The position numbers and the translations under genes are program-made. The notes below the pieces were generated by a model that had not been told where the DNA came from, searched no databases, and saw nothing but the letters and a program-made list of their open reading frames with translations. From Thiotrichales bacterium (GTDB lineage Bacteria > Pseudomonadota > Gammaproteobacteria > Francisellales > CACEW01): a stretch of DNA of 64,000 nucleotides. The DNA lies in the NCBI GenBank assembly GCA_947478525.1, contig CANJVU010000006.1:1-64000 (forward strand), read 5' to 3'. Each line of letters begins with the position of its first letter. Positions within the stretch are counted from its first letter, which is position 1. Of the stretch, positions 18,675 through 27,406 are shown one piece after another.

Positions 18675-19343
18675 GTGCAATGTGAACAGACTGTATCGGT
18701 GGATCCATCCAGTGCAGAAGCAAGAGCTCAGCGATTGTTATGGGTTAGAAGGATGGTGAATTTGCCGCGGCAGATATTCAGTGATTATCCAGGGCTAAAT
18801 CCAGATTGTATCTACCGCTGGGAGAAGGTAAAGCGTGGTGGGTTGACGCGTAAGGGTGCGCAACGGGTGGTAGAGCGTCTGGCACAGCTTAATGTGGTTT
18901 GTTCGACACAGTGGCTTTTAGAAGGGCTCGGCGATGAGCCCTTTATTCAGCAATATTCTTTGCCCATTACTGTACCTCCTTTGATGGGTTCTGCTGAAGA
19001 AGCGCAAATTGCCAGAGAGTTGGCGGTTTTTCGCGACAATGACCATACAGTGGAGTGGTTGGTGCCTGATAACTTAATGGCACCAGAGTATCTCAGCGGT
19101 GATTATGTTGCTGGTATTGAACTGGCTGATGTTGTTCAGGCCGTTGGATTGGTTTGTATCGTCACCACGGCGGGCGGTGAACGGCTGTTACGTTTGGTGC
19201 AACCTGGCGCAGAAGCGGGGCGTTATGCTTTGCTTTGTATGAATCCAGATCAGCAGCATTTGGCCATTCAGCATAATGTGGCGTTGCATTCTGCGGCGCC
19301 CATATTATGGCGTAGAAGGCGATTTCCTTTTCCCTCTTTATAG
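18675..19343 (+). CDS. LexA/CI-like transcriptional regulator without the catalytic dyad
   Basis: The 222-residue product has an N-terminal helix-turn-helix-like region (about residues 15-85) and a C-terminal half resembling the S24 (LexA/phage CI) dimerisation-autocleavage fold. In active members the first motif is GDSM-like, with the catalytic Ser. Here it reads PDNLMAPEYLSGDYV, with Asn133 in that place. The catalytic Lys of the second motif appears as Leu in ERLLRL (about 169-174). Self-cleavage is therefore unlikely, and the domain may only sense or dimerise. The start is a GTG with GGGAG eight bases upstream; an ATG inside it is in another frame and stops at once. It converges with the next gene, overlapping by six bases. 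Confidence 0.75.
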   Translation: MQCEQTVSVDPSSAEARAQRLLWVRRMVNLPRQIFSDYPGLNPDCIYRWEKVKRGGLTRKGAQRVVERLAQLNVVCSTQWLLEGLGDEPFIQQYSLPITVPPLMGSAEEAQIARELAVFRDNDHTVEWLVPDNLMAPEYLSGDYVAGIELADVVQAVGLVCIVTTAGGERLLRLVQPGAEAGRYALLCMNPDQQHLAIQHNVALHSAAPILWRRRRFPFPSL

Positions 19344-20369
19344 GAGGGGCGGCTTTGTCGCTCTTTGACTAAATGCCACGATTTTGGTGGCATTCGCTAG
19401 TTGGCAACGCGGATTATCTTGTGCCAGCGAATGGTAAAATTGATCACGCCCCAATTGAAAGGGGGTCAGTGGGTACATCATATTTACCCATTGCTCGATT
19501 GGGGCACGGTTATCTTCATCGGTTAAAAACATAGTAGCACTATGGCGTGATCGCAGCAGCTTCATGATTTCGGTAGTTTGTGGCGTAACATGTTCATCAT
19601 AATATTCTTGTGCAAATAAGGTTTCGCGTTCCAATTCGTGTTCATCACGCACCATCGTCCAACTGGGCTTGGCATTTTGATCCAATAATAAAAAATTGGC
19701 ATTGGTTTCCAATAAATAAAACTCGCAAAATTTCTTTTTATGAAACATTTCAATAAAAAACTCAGCGAACTCAGGGCGCCTAAAGTAAATTGGCAATGAG
19801 TGTTGAGATTGATTGATTAAGTTATCGAGTAGTTTCTGTGACAGTTCGCCAAAATACTGCCACTGTAGTTCACGGACAGTGTTGTTGATGGTCTGAGAAA
19901 GCAGGCGCTCATTTTTTTTGATAAATCGATCAATCTGGCCGTCATTAAAAGCTTTCACCGCAATGGCGTGGTCAGCTTCTCCGGTCAGTAATACCAGCTT
20001 CATTTGGGGAAAGCGTTCACGGATCACCGTACACAATTCCAAGCCGTTCATGCCGGGCATTTGATAATCGATGATGGCTACCGAAGGTTGGTCAAAACGG
20101 GTGTAGTCATACACTTCTTTATGAACTTGCTGCAAAATATGCACGTTATGATCTTCTAGATCCTGCTCGGGTGCTTCTTTACAACGATCAACAAAGGTAT
20201 AAGAGGGCGTGTTATCGAGATAAATTTTTGCTTTTAATGGACTTTCAAACAGACGGCAAGGGGTGAATCCTTCCAGCTCATCAGCAACCGTGGCGAGAAA
20301 TAACTCGTTATCATCTACCACCAATACAGTCGTTGGATGGTAACAACACGGTAAGGGTAAACCTTTCAT
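19338..20369 (-). CDS. Response regulator with an unrecognised output domain
   Basis: The 343-residue product starts with a receiver domain: acidic pair Asp19/Asp20, phospho-acceptor Asp101 in IIDYQMPGMNG and Lys151/152. About 40 extra residues (about 53-92) separate the second strand from the phosphorylation site. A C-terminal domain of about 190 residues follows, starting at a WQYF motif (about 170) and matching no DNA-binding, GGDEF, EAL or HD-GYP pattern. The same domain occurs in the regulator at 27881-28681, so it is a real family. AAGGAG lies 10 bases before the ATG. It stands next to the double-PAS kinase at 20496-21992, its likely partner. Confidence 0.8.
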   Translation of the reverse strand: MKGLPLPCCYHPTTVLVVDDNELFLATVADELEGFTPCRLFESPLKAKIYLDNTPSYTFVDRCKEAPEQDLEDHNVHILQQVHKEVYDYTRFDQPSVAIIDYQMPGMNGLELCTVIRERFPQMKLVLLTGEADHAIAVKAFNDGQIDRFIKKNERLLSQTINNTVRELQWQYFGELSQKLLDNLINQSQHSLPIYFRRPEFAEFFIEMFHKKKFCEFYLLETNANFLLLDQNAKPSWTMVRDEHELERETLFAQEYYDEHVTPQTTEIMKLLRSRHSATMFLTDEDNRAPIEQWVNMMYPLTPFQLGRDQFYHSLAQDNPRCQLANATKIVAFSQRATKPPLL

Positions 20370-20430
20370 GATCCAAAAACTCCTTTTGAAACCTGCTCTC
20401 TAAGTGAGCCTTCACATAAAACCAACACGC

Positions 20431-20452
20431 ATCCCCTGCGTAGGCGGGGGAT
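20431..20452. repeat. REP-like palindrome
   Basis: ATCCCC at 20431-20436 and GGGGAT at 20447-20452 enclose the loop TGCGTAGGCG. The pattern resembles the short extragenic palindromes found in many gammaproteobacteria. It lies between the kinase and regulator genes and could attenuate read-through between them. No second copy was noticed in this window. Confidence 0.5.
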
Positions 20453-20495
20453 CCAACCTTATGTCTAACACAATTTACAGCGATGCCAATGCTCA

Positions 20496-21992
20496 TTATA
20501 GCTGGTTTTCTGCTGTTGTGGGAAAACTTAATATAAAATCAGCGTATTCCCCCTGCACCGATTGGCAGGTAATGGTTCCATCAAATTCATCCATGATAAT
20601 TTTGCACAACGCCAGCCCAATCCCGGTGCCGTGTCGTGTCTTACTAAAAAAATGATCGAACAAGTGTGGTAACGCATCGGGCGAAACGCCAGCACCCGTA
20701 TCCTTAAAATGCAAGATATTGTGGTCTTTGCCAGGTTCCATCCATACGGAAATCTTACCCTTGCCAGCGGTCTTAACATGAAACAATGCATTTTTGATCA
20801 AATTAAAAAACACATGTCGAATCAATGTGGGGTCGCCGATAAATTGAAAATCGTTGGAATAATCAATTTCCAGCATCGCCTTATCATTTTGTGTAAGAGG
20901 GTATAAATCTACACCATTTTGCAGGCATTTTGCAATGGAGAGTGGCATTAACTCCTGCGGCTTTGCTTTTGCGAGGTCTACTTTCATCAGCATCATGTCG
21001 ATGAATGTGTTGGCGGCGGTGGTAACGGCCTCTAGTTTATCCGCCATTTCCAACAGTGATTGTAGGCGGTGAGCAGGAATTGTGGTTTCATCTTTTGGAC
21101 CATGTTCCTGATAACACGCCAACAATCCCGGCAATGCTTCCCGACATTGATTGGCAAGCATATCAACCGATGCCAGTGGTGTGCGTAACTCATGCGCAAT
21201 ACTTGCCGCCATCAACTGCGAAATCTGCGCCCGTTCAGCACGTAATCGCTCAAGCTCTTTCTGTTGCGAAATATCCACAGATATCCCCACAATCCCAATG
21301 GTTTTACCCTCGTCGTCGATCAAAGGAGATTTGTGAGAAATATAAGTGTGGAGGAATCCGTCGGCCATGTAGCCAGATTCTTCGCATACTTGCTCTTCGC
21401 CGGTTTCTAGTACGCGTCGGTCGATTTCCTTAATCTTATCTGAGGCATCACGCCAAGGAAAATCTTGATCTGTTTTGCCAATAAACTCCTCTCGGGATTT
21501 TAAACCCGCTGATTTTGCCTGTTGGTCATTGCATCCTAAATATTTGCCATCAAGTCCTTTCCAATAAACATGTGCTGGAACGAGGCTAATGATATGTTCG
21601 TACATTTGGAATTTGCGGAGTTGAGCTTGGTATTCAGCAGTAATGTCAAACGAGATACCAATAATCCCTTCTATCTCTCCTTTGAGATTTTTTAGCGGGG
21701 TTTTCTTTGAAATAAAGTGCTTGGTTTTGCCTTCAAAGTTTGCCGTTTCATAGCGAGACATTAAGTGACCTAATTTAACAACTTCTTGATCAAGAGCAAC
21801 AATTTTTTGAGCTTGATCTGCAGGGAAAATTTCATACATACTCTTGCCAATGGCTTCTTGAACATTTTCATAACCAAGAGATTTAGCCTGGTTAAGGTTG
21901 CAGCCAAGAAATTCATAATTAAGGTCTTTCCAGTACACATGCCCTGGCATTTGTTTAATAATTTCAGAAAAATTTTGAGAGCTTTTTTTCAT
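20496..21992 (-). CDS. Soluble PAS-PAS sensor histidine kinase
   Basis: The 498-residue product has no membrane segment. Two PAS domains (about residues 8-122 and 130-243) share the pattern HVYWKxL...LGCN and end in GIISFDIT/GIVGISVDIS-like strands. The DHp domain has phospho-accepting His268 in SIAHELRTPL, with an unusually long helix pair (ALPGLLACYQ near 287). The ATPase has the N box near NLIKNALFH, G1 DTGAG and G2 GTGIGLAL. The long DHp resembles the CqsS/LqsS class of kinases as I recall it; that comparison needs checking. It lies upstream of the regulator at 19338-20369, which is probably phosphorylated by it. The input signal is unknown. Confidence 0.88.
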   Translation of the reverse strand: MKKSSQNFSEIIKQMPGHVYWKDLNYEFLGCNLNQAKSLGYENVQEAIGKSMYEIFPADQAQKIVALDQEVVKLGHLMSRYETANFEGKTKHFISKKTPLKNLKGEIEGIIGISFDITAEYQAQLRKFQMYEHIISLVPAHVYWKGLDGKYLGCNDQQAKSAGLKSREEFIGKTDQDFPWRDASDKIKEIDRRVLETGEEQVCEESGYMADGFLHTYISHKSPLIDDEGKTIGIVGISVDISQQKELERLRAERAQISQLMAASIAHELRTPLASVDMLANQCREALPGLLACYQEHGPKDETTIPAHRLQSLLEMADKLEAVTTAANTFIDMMLMKVDLAKAKPQELMPLSIAKCLQNGVDLYPLTQNDKAMLEIDYSNDFQFIGDPTLIRHVFFNLIKNALFHVKTAGKGKISVWMEPGKDHNILHFKDTGAGVSPDALPHLFDHFFSKTRHGTGIGLALCKIIMDEFDGTITCQSVQGEYADFILSFPTTAENQL

Positions 21993-22030
21993 ATGGGTGG
22001 CAAGTGATTTTTAGTCTGTATAGTTTATCA

Positions 22031-23947
22031 CTAGGCAGCGAGCAGTGATATTGTTTTAATATCAGAATTGCTGTTTGGAGCAAAGTTGATATTGAGTAAA
22101 AGATCAAGAAACGGATACCCTAAGTTTGATACAGTGGGTAGTGAGAACTCTTGTTGCCAAATTAATAAAACACTAGCCAAGTGAGTGATATATTTGCGCC
22201 ATGCAAGTGCTGGTATGTTAGGTAAAGTAAGTGATTTTCGCAAGGGTTGCCAGTTGTTGCAGGCTATGGTAATGCTTTCAAATAGCGCGAATTTATAGTA
22301 AGCATTAATGTTGCATAATATTTCAATATTATGCAATGTATCAGCAAATTTTTCATGATAAAAATATTTTTCAAAATCAATCAATTCTACGCTTGCTTGC
22401 ACACTTTTTAAAAAATCATTATTTTGTTTTTTCCAGGAAGCTTTTTCTTTCTGTATGCCAAAGTAAATCTGGCTTGATTCGTGTGCCTCCATAGAGCCCC
22501 ATAAACTTTGTTCTAATCCATCTCCAACAATAATTTTCAGTTTCCCAGAGGAGCGGTCTAACCACTTAATTAAAGGTTGATAATTAGCTAATTTTTTAGA
22601 GTTTTCAGAAAGTGGAGTGTGCCATAGTTCAAAGTGGTTTAATTGATTGGGTTGGGAAATAATGAGAGAAGAGGAGGCTTTTAGTAAATCGATAGTTAAG
22701 GTGCCAGGATAACAGTGTCTTAATTGAAATATTCTCGGATTACCGATACTACAGCCTACTATGTCAGCTTGCTTTCTATATCTTAAAAATTCTTCCTGCC
22801 AAGCAAAAAAATGTTTTTGAATTATCTTGTTTTTTATTGGATTATAACGATATGAGGTAAGTTTTTTGCCTGAGTATTGAGCGTGTCGAGCCATGTCCAT
22901 TAAGATAATATTTTTTATTCCGTGATACATTAGATTTTGAGTAAAAACAGATTTTACTTGTTCTAATGTTTCCCCTGTTAAAAGGGTGCTAGCACGTATT
23001 GTAAATGCCGGTTTTCCCGTGGGAGTTATTGTGCTTGTAGAAATATCAAATTCATTTTTAAGAGTATTAGGAGAACATAATACATTGAATTGCCATGTTT
23101 TATGATTTTTTGCGGGTGCCGAAATCTGTAACAGTATTGATATATTGAATTGCAAAGCGTGTTCAATAAGGATTTTTGTCCCATAATAACAAGAAAAGAT
23201 AGAACGATTTTTTTCGTCAAGATGTACAAGGCCAGAAAGGTTTTTTTTACACCCAGTTTCTTTTGCAAGATTCAATATTGCTCTACAGCTAAGAAAGGAA
23301 ATTTGTTGTTGATAATGTGTGACAAATTTAACAATTGTGCTCTTTTCAGTTTGCCAATTTTGAGAAAGCTTCTCAAAATTTATACCTTGTAGCACGTTTT
23401 CATCATTGAATAGGCTGCCTTGCGTAAGAAAATTTGCCATAGTAAGAAAAAATAAATCGGCTTGAATCGTTAAATTTAAGCTGTTTTTTTTAAAAAATTC
23501 ACAAAATTCAATTTGACCTTGTAATTCTTTAGTTGTTTCTAATTTGTTAATTAAATTCTTACAATAAGTTATCAATTCTTTTAATAGAAATTCTAAGTTT
23601 ATAAATAGCGGTAACAAGACAGATTTTTTATTATAAAGATGAACAAAGTAATATGCTCGTATTTGGCATGAGGATTCGCCAATATGAGCGTCAAAGCTCA
23701 TTAATTTTCCTTGTCTAAAGTTTGCAGCAGCTTGAGAGATTTCTTGGCAGATACAAATCAATTGGTTTAGTATTTTTATTTTAATTTTTGCTTTATTGTC
23801 TGTCAAAATGGTTCGAGGGTTTTGATGAAAGAAGTCAATCAACTCATAGGTTTCTTTTACTTGAAAAGGCAATTCCATTGATAAATCATCAAGTGATTGA
23901 TGTTGCGTACCATCCAAAGCAATCCTTTGCTCTGTTAGTTGGTTCAT
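22031..23947 (-). CDS. A+T-rich protein of unknown function (638 residues)
   Basis: This long intact frame has codon use and base composition visibly more A+T-rich than the flanking kinase genes, suggesting separate acquisition. The product is rich in Lys, Asn, Ile and Leu, with no signal peptide, no clear membrane segment and many helical stretches. No domain is recognised. A C-terminal region (about 470-500) has an IIVGDGLEQSLWG segment, but this is not a known nucleotide-binding motif. In a Legionellales-like genome such proteins are often secreted effectors, but that is only a guess here. The start at 23947 follows GGGGAAAGAAGG closely. It has its own spacing from the kinase gene and may not share its operon. 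Confidence 0.75.
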   Translation of the reverse strand: MNQLTEQRIALDGTQHQSLDDLSMELPFQVKETYELIDFFHQNPRTILTDNKAKIKIKILNQLICICQEISQAAANFRQGKLMSFDAHIGESSCQIRAYYFVHLYNKKSVLLPLFINLEFLLKELITYCKNLINKLETTKELQGQIEFCEFFKKNSLNLTIQADLFFLTMANFLTQGSLFNDENVLQGINFEKLSQNWQTEKSTIVKFVTHYQQQISFLSCRAILNLAKETGCKKNLSGLVHLDEKNRSIFSCYYGTKILIEHALQFNISILLQISAPAKNHKTWQFNVLCSPNTLKNEFDISTSTITPTGKPAFTIRASTLLTGETLEQVKSVFTQNLMYHGIKNIILMDMARHAQYSGKKLTSYRYNPIKNKIIQKHFFAWQEEFLRYRKQADIVGCSIGNPRIFQLRHCYPGTLTIDLLKASSSLIISQPNQLNHFELWHTPLSENSKKLANYQPLIKWLDRSSGKLKIIVGDGLEQSLWGSMEAHESSQIYFGIQKEKASWKKQNNDFLKSVQASVELIDFEKYFYHEKFADTLHNIEILCNINAYYKFALFESITIACNNWQPLRKSLTLPNIPALAWRKYITHLASVLLIWQQEFSLPTVSNLGYPFLDLLLNINFAPNSNSDIKTISLLAA

Positions 23948-24135
23948 ATCCTTCTTTCCCCGTTTATTGCTTTGTTTTTTATTTTTATAATCACCAGCGT
24001 CTTGGCGTTGGTGTAAAGCGATAAAACTTAACGGGTCGGATTTTATGGTATGAATTATATTTTAGCAATAGGGGGTGTTGGAAAGTAAAAAAGAGGGGGC
24101 TTGAAGGCTAGATTTAAGCTTTTATTTTGATCGAC

Positions 24136-24169
24136 GGATGGTGTCAGGGTGTGAAAAATGGCACCATCC
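24136..24169. repeat. 8-bp inverted repeat between genes
   Basis: GGATGGTG (24136-24143) pairs with CACCATCC (24162-24169) across 18 bases. It lies just past the end of the small gene at 24202-24429, so it may help end that transcript. No T-run follows, so it is not a classical terminator. Confidence 0.4.
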
Positions 24170-24201
24170 TAATCTTTAAAGTAAAGGCATTGTACGGTTG
24201 G

Positions 24202-24429
24202 TTATTTGCCTTCTTGTTTGAGGGTTTCTTTTGCCACCAATTGCGCGAAGTACATCACTCGTTGCACGTCTTTTTTCGACAGCGCGCCTAAAATCAATGG
24301 GTTTCTGGCAACGTCTTGTACGTCGAGTTTAAATTGAATGCCATCCCAGCTTTTTAATGCAAACACTACACGTAAGCTTGGCTGTAGCGATTGGCTTACC
24401 GCCGTCAGTTGGTATTGTGGTTTGTTCAT
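24202..24429 (-). CDS. Small conserved-looking hypothetical protein
   Basis: The 75-residue product has no membrane segment and no recognised domain. It is a mix of strands in the first half (VVFALKSWDGIQFKLDV) and a helix at the end. The gene looks real because AAGGAG lies eight bases before the ATG and a good promoter (24475-24502) faces it. It stands alone between the 638-residue protein and the frameshifted kinase. Its function is unknown. Confidence 0.65.
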   Translation of the reverse strand: MNKPQYQLTAVSQSLQPSLRVVFALKSWDGIQFKLDVQDVARNPLILGALSKKDVQRVMYFAQLVAKETLKQEGK

Positions 24430-24474
24430 ATCTCGCTCCTTGTTGGTTGATAAAGTGTAACATTTATATTTTAA

Positions 24475-24502
24475 AGTATAACACTATATTCAAATGAGTC
24501 AA
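24475..24502 (-). promoter_or_regulatory. Sigma-70-type promoter of the small gene
   Basis: On the minus strand TTGACT (24497-24502) and TATACT (24475-24480) are 16 bases apart and lie about 45 bases before the ATG at 24429. Both boxes are close to consensus. Confidence 0.6.
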
Positions 24503-24590
24503 TAGCGTATTGAAAAGTATTTTTTGGATTTTTATTTGATCACTTTTGTGGTGTCACGAAAATAATCAGTAGAAGCCTGATGGTCACATT

Positions 24591-26348
24591 TCAAAACGGC
24601 GATTCTTTGCCTACAATCGCCTTGATCCACGGTATCTCACCAAAGTGGGAAGCAGGGTGGCCAGTGGCCAGATATAGGTTTTGAAACCCGCGTTCAAATA
24701 AGGTTTTGGCGTAGACTTCGCCTTTGTAATCGCCTAATTCGGAATCAATGTAAATCGCGGTGTCTTGTGCGATTTGATCGATCAAGGCTTCAAATGCGGC
24801 TTTGCCATCCAGTGTTAGTAATTTTTTTTGTTTGATCTGCGCCACAAAAGACCAGCTCATGCGTAGCGTGGCGTCATCGTCAATAAATATTGCATCGTAG
24901 TGTGTCATGGGTTTATCAGGCGATTTTAATTGGATCGGTACATGGGCCAGCAGGTTTTTGGGCAGTAACCGAATGCCCGCCGTTTGGCAGCGGGTAATGA
25001 TGGTTGGGTTTTCGTAGTGCGAGGTCACCAAAATCGCGTGTTGACCGACTTTTAAGGTTTCCAGTGCATCCAAGCCAGTTATTGTTTCACCGAGTAATTC
25101 GTAATCTGACAGTATCAATATTTCAGTAGTTTGTGCCGGGTACCAGGCCATCAGGTCAATGGCGCGTTTGAAATGTACGATGGTCAGTTGTGGTGCCACC
25201 ATGCGCAGGCGTTGATCCCACGCGTCGTGAACCGATTGGTCATCGTCGAGAACGGCCACGGTTTGCGTGGATAATAATTGAATATCCGATACAAACCAGC
25301 TGGGCGCAGCCGCGCGAGGCAGGTTGATGCTGACGGTGGTGCCAGTACCGACTTTCGATTGTAGCGACAACTCACCACCCCAGGCTTTGACGTGTTCATA
25401 GGCGTGCGCTAACCCTAAACCCGAGCCTTGCGCTTTAAAACTAACGCCTGCTTCAAAAACCTTCGCTAAGCGTTCGGGGGGAATGCCGCAACCATTGTCG
25501 GTGATTTTTAAAAATACCTGCTGATCGTTCGCATCTAATGACACCACAGTTTTACCGCCGGCTTCGCCAAACGCTTCCGCCGCGTTGTTGATCACGTTGG
25601 ACAATACGCGCTTCATTTCAATGCCATCAAATAACGAGAATGCCGCAAAACCAGAGCTACTGATGCTTGACTCCAATTGCACCGCCGAACCTTCCAGCGG
25701 CAAGCGTTTTTCCGAAATCATGCTCTCCACCAGCGGTGCCAGCAAGCAAGTGTGCGAGCGATTGGTTTCTTCTACGGGTACCCCCGAGGATTTGGCTTTG
25801 TACTGCTGCAATAAGTTATTGGCAATATCGTTGATGCGATTGACTGCATTACGCATCATGATCCGCTGATTCTCTGGCACTTCGGTGAGATATTTTAAGA
25901 CAGTATTTAAAGCCGCCAGCGGCGAACGAATATCGTGAGCGACTTGTGCGGCGGAGTTGGCGAAGATTTCTAGCATTTTTTTGGATTCATGCTCTTCTGT
26001 TACATCAAATGAAATGCCAACAATTCCTTCTGTTTCACCCTTAAGATTTTTCATGGGTGCTTTTTTCGAAAGAAAACTGTGAAGTTTTCCTTTAAGATTT
26101 ATATTTTCAATGCGAGAAATCATTTGACCAGATTGAATAACTTCATTATTAGTGCTGATATATACTTCAGCTTCTTCCTTGGTTACCAAATTGAACACAT
26201 CCTTGCCGATTAGCTCAGATTTTTCTTTAAAACCAAACATTTCAGCTTCAGCAAGATTGCACCCCAATACTCGGCCTTTTAAATCCATCCAATAAAATAA
26301 TCCAGGCACCATATCAATCAAATTTTCTAATAGCTGAAAACGTTGCAT
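24591..26348 (-). CDS. Hybrid PAS sensor kinase with two receiver-like domains (downstream part of a frameshifted gene)
   Basis: The 585-residue frame holds a PAS domain (about residues 5-120), a DHp with His138 in VAHDIRSPL, an ATPase domain (N box NVINNAAEAF, G1 DNGCGIP, G2 GSGLGLAHAYEH) and two C-terminal receiver-like domains (about 370-480 and 483-585). The first receiver has DDDQ and an Asp in LILSDYE; the second has DDD and an acidic site in AIYIDSELGD. Upstream of the ATG at 26348 this frame stays open and encodes the end of another PAS domain. The start of that domain is in the frame at 26519-26725, so the gene carries a one-base shift near 26545-26558. An internal start could still give a working kinase. 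Confidence 0.8.
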   Translation of the reverse strand: MQRFQLLENLIDMVPGLFYWMDLKGRVLGCNLAEAEMFGFKEKSELIGKDVFNLVTKEEAEVYISTNNEVIQSGQMISRIENINLKGKLHSFLSKKAPMKNLKGETEGIVGISFDVTEEHESKKMLEIFANSAAQVAHDIRSPLAALNTVLKYLTEVPENQRIMMRNAVNRINDIANNLLQQYKAKSSGVPVEETNRSHTCLLAPLVESMISEKRLPLEGSAVQLESSISSSGFAAFSLFDGIEMKRVLSNVINNAAEAFGEAGGKTVVSLDANDQQVFLKITDNGCGIPPERLAKVFEAGVSFKAQGSGLGLAHAYEHVKAWGGELSLQSKVGTGTTVSINLPRAAAPSWFVSDIQLLSTQTVAVLDDDQSVHDAWDQRLRMVAPQLTIVHFKRAIDLMAWYPAQTTEILILSDYELLGETITGLDALETLKVGQHAILVTSHYENPTIITRCQTAGIRLLPKNLLAHVPIQLKSPDKPMTHYDAIFIDDDATLRMSWSFVAQIKQKKLLTLDGKAAFEALIDQIAQDTAIYIDSELGDYKGEVYAKTLFERGFQNLYLATGHPASHFGEIPWIKAIVGKESPF

Positions 26349-26518
26349 GCGTATTTCAAATTCTTTAGTTACATCTAATGAGATACCCAGGATGCCAATT
26401 AATTTTCCATGCTGATTTTTTAAAGGTACTTTTCTAGATAAAGCATGATGATCAATCCCTTTTGTTGTAACACTTTCATAACGAGTAATGGGCTTTTTTA
26501 ATTTAATTACTTCTTGGT

Positions 26519-26725
26519 CTAGTTTGATAACTTTTTCTGTTTCACTGGGGATAAAAAATCAAAATCGGTTTTGCCAATCACATCTTTTGGCGATGAAAAC
26601 CCTAGCGCTTGAGCTTGTGCTAAGTTGCAGCCAATTATTTGACCTTGAAGATCTTTCCAATAAACACTTCCTGGTAATTGGTCAATAATGGATGCCAAAT
26701 CGATAACGGGTTCAAGCTTGCTCAT
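26519..26725 (-). pseudogene. N-terminal PAS fragment split from the hybrid kinase by a frameshift
   Basis: This 68-codon frame encodes the first half of a PAS domain, closely like the first PAS of the kinase at 20496-21992 (VYWKDLxGxxxGCNLAQA pattern), and then stops. In the neighbouring frame the missing half continues as ETEKVIKLDQEVIKL and so on, in phase with the kinase at 24591-26348. Comparison with the intact paralogue (residues 55-72) indicates that one base is missing around a GGGG run at 26547-26550 or an A6 run at 26553-26558. The causes could be mutation, sequencing error or slippage. Confidence 0.8.
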
Positions 26726-26852
26726 GATGCATTATTTCCTCTGGGTATTTACCGCAGCATAACACAGCTTTTTAAAAGCTCAAAATAAGGCTAATTGACC
26801 GCATATGGATCCGGTGATATAATGCGCTATTGTGATAGTGCAGGAATATGCC

Positions 26853-27293
26853 ATGGCTAATCAAAAACCGATTATGTATCAAGACCGCAGAATGTGGGAA
26901 AAGGTTGAGCGGCAGCTGGTTGATGGTCTGTGGCAAATCAAGCAGCATGGGCAAGTGAGCCTCTTTAATTTTTCATTGATTTTCCCTAACATGGGCGCGT
27001 TGGTATTTTATCGCCAAAGCCACAATCAACTGGAAATCATTCAAAAAAGCATGCAACCACGAGAATTTGATATGGTGTTGTTTAACTACCCTTATCGTAC
27101 CCAGCGTTTTAGTGAAGAAGGTTGGTATGTCTGGTGCTTGAGGGATAAAAAAGATTACAGTACCGTCAAACGTCCGACGTTGCAGCCGCAATTATTGATG
27201 TTTACTACTTTACTTGGAATATTAATCTCTTTGCTTGGAAGTATCTTGATGATAAAAAATTACTTCCCCCGCTTTCATAATCAACTCACTTAA
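26853..27293 (+). CDS. Small membrane-anchored hypothetical protein
   Basis: The 146-residue product has a soluble part of about 110 residues with alternating aromatic strands and a single C-terminal membrane helix (about 115-137), followed by a short basic tail. No domain is recognised. The frame can open with GTG at 26832, but the ATG at 26853 has AGGA at a good distance and is preferred. It is transcribed away from the frameshifted kinase and sits just before the Xre-DHp gene, separated by that gene's promoter. Its function is unknown. Confidence 0.6.
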   Translation: MANQKPIMYQDRRMWEKVERQLVDGLWQIKQHGQVSLFNFSLIFPNMGALVFYRQSHNQLEIIQKSMQPREFDMVLFNYPYRTQRFSEEGWYVWCLRDKKDYSTVKRPTLQPQLLMFTTLLGILISLLGSILMIKNYFPRFHNQLT

Positions 27294-27326
27294 CCCAATG
27301 ATTCGGGCCTGTTACGCTTAAATTAA

Positions 27327-27374
27327 ATGCAAAATATAATTTCCATTCCTAAATTACATAACCTCTTATATACT
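27327..27374 (+). promoter_or_regulatory. Promoter/operator of the Xre-DHp gene
   Basis: A 35-base block (27327-27361) beginning ATGCAAAATA and ending CCTAAATTACATAA nearly repeats the block at 28721-28755. A -35-like TTCCTA (27346-27351) lies 17 bases before TATACT (27369-27374), with the same spacing in both copies. The block overlaps the -35 box, where a repressor would act. The Xre-type protein encoded just downstream is the obvious candidate regulator. Confidence 0.65.
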
Positions 27375-27406
27375 CTTGGCTATACGCAACATTTTAAAGC
27401 ATATCA

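Noticed and set aside
23992..24013. CACCAGCG/CGTTGGTG hairpin upstream of the 638-residue gene
   Set aside because: Short, with one G-T pair and no T-run in either direction; it cannot be called a terminator or regulatory site.
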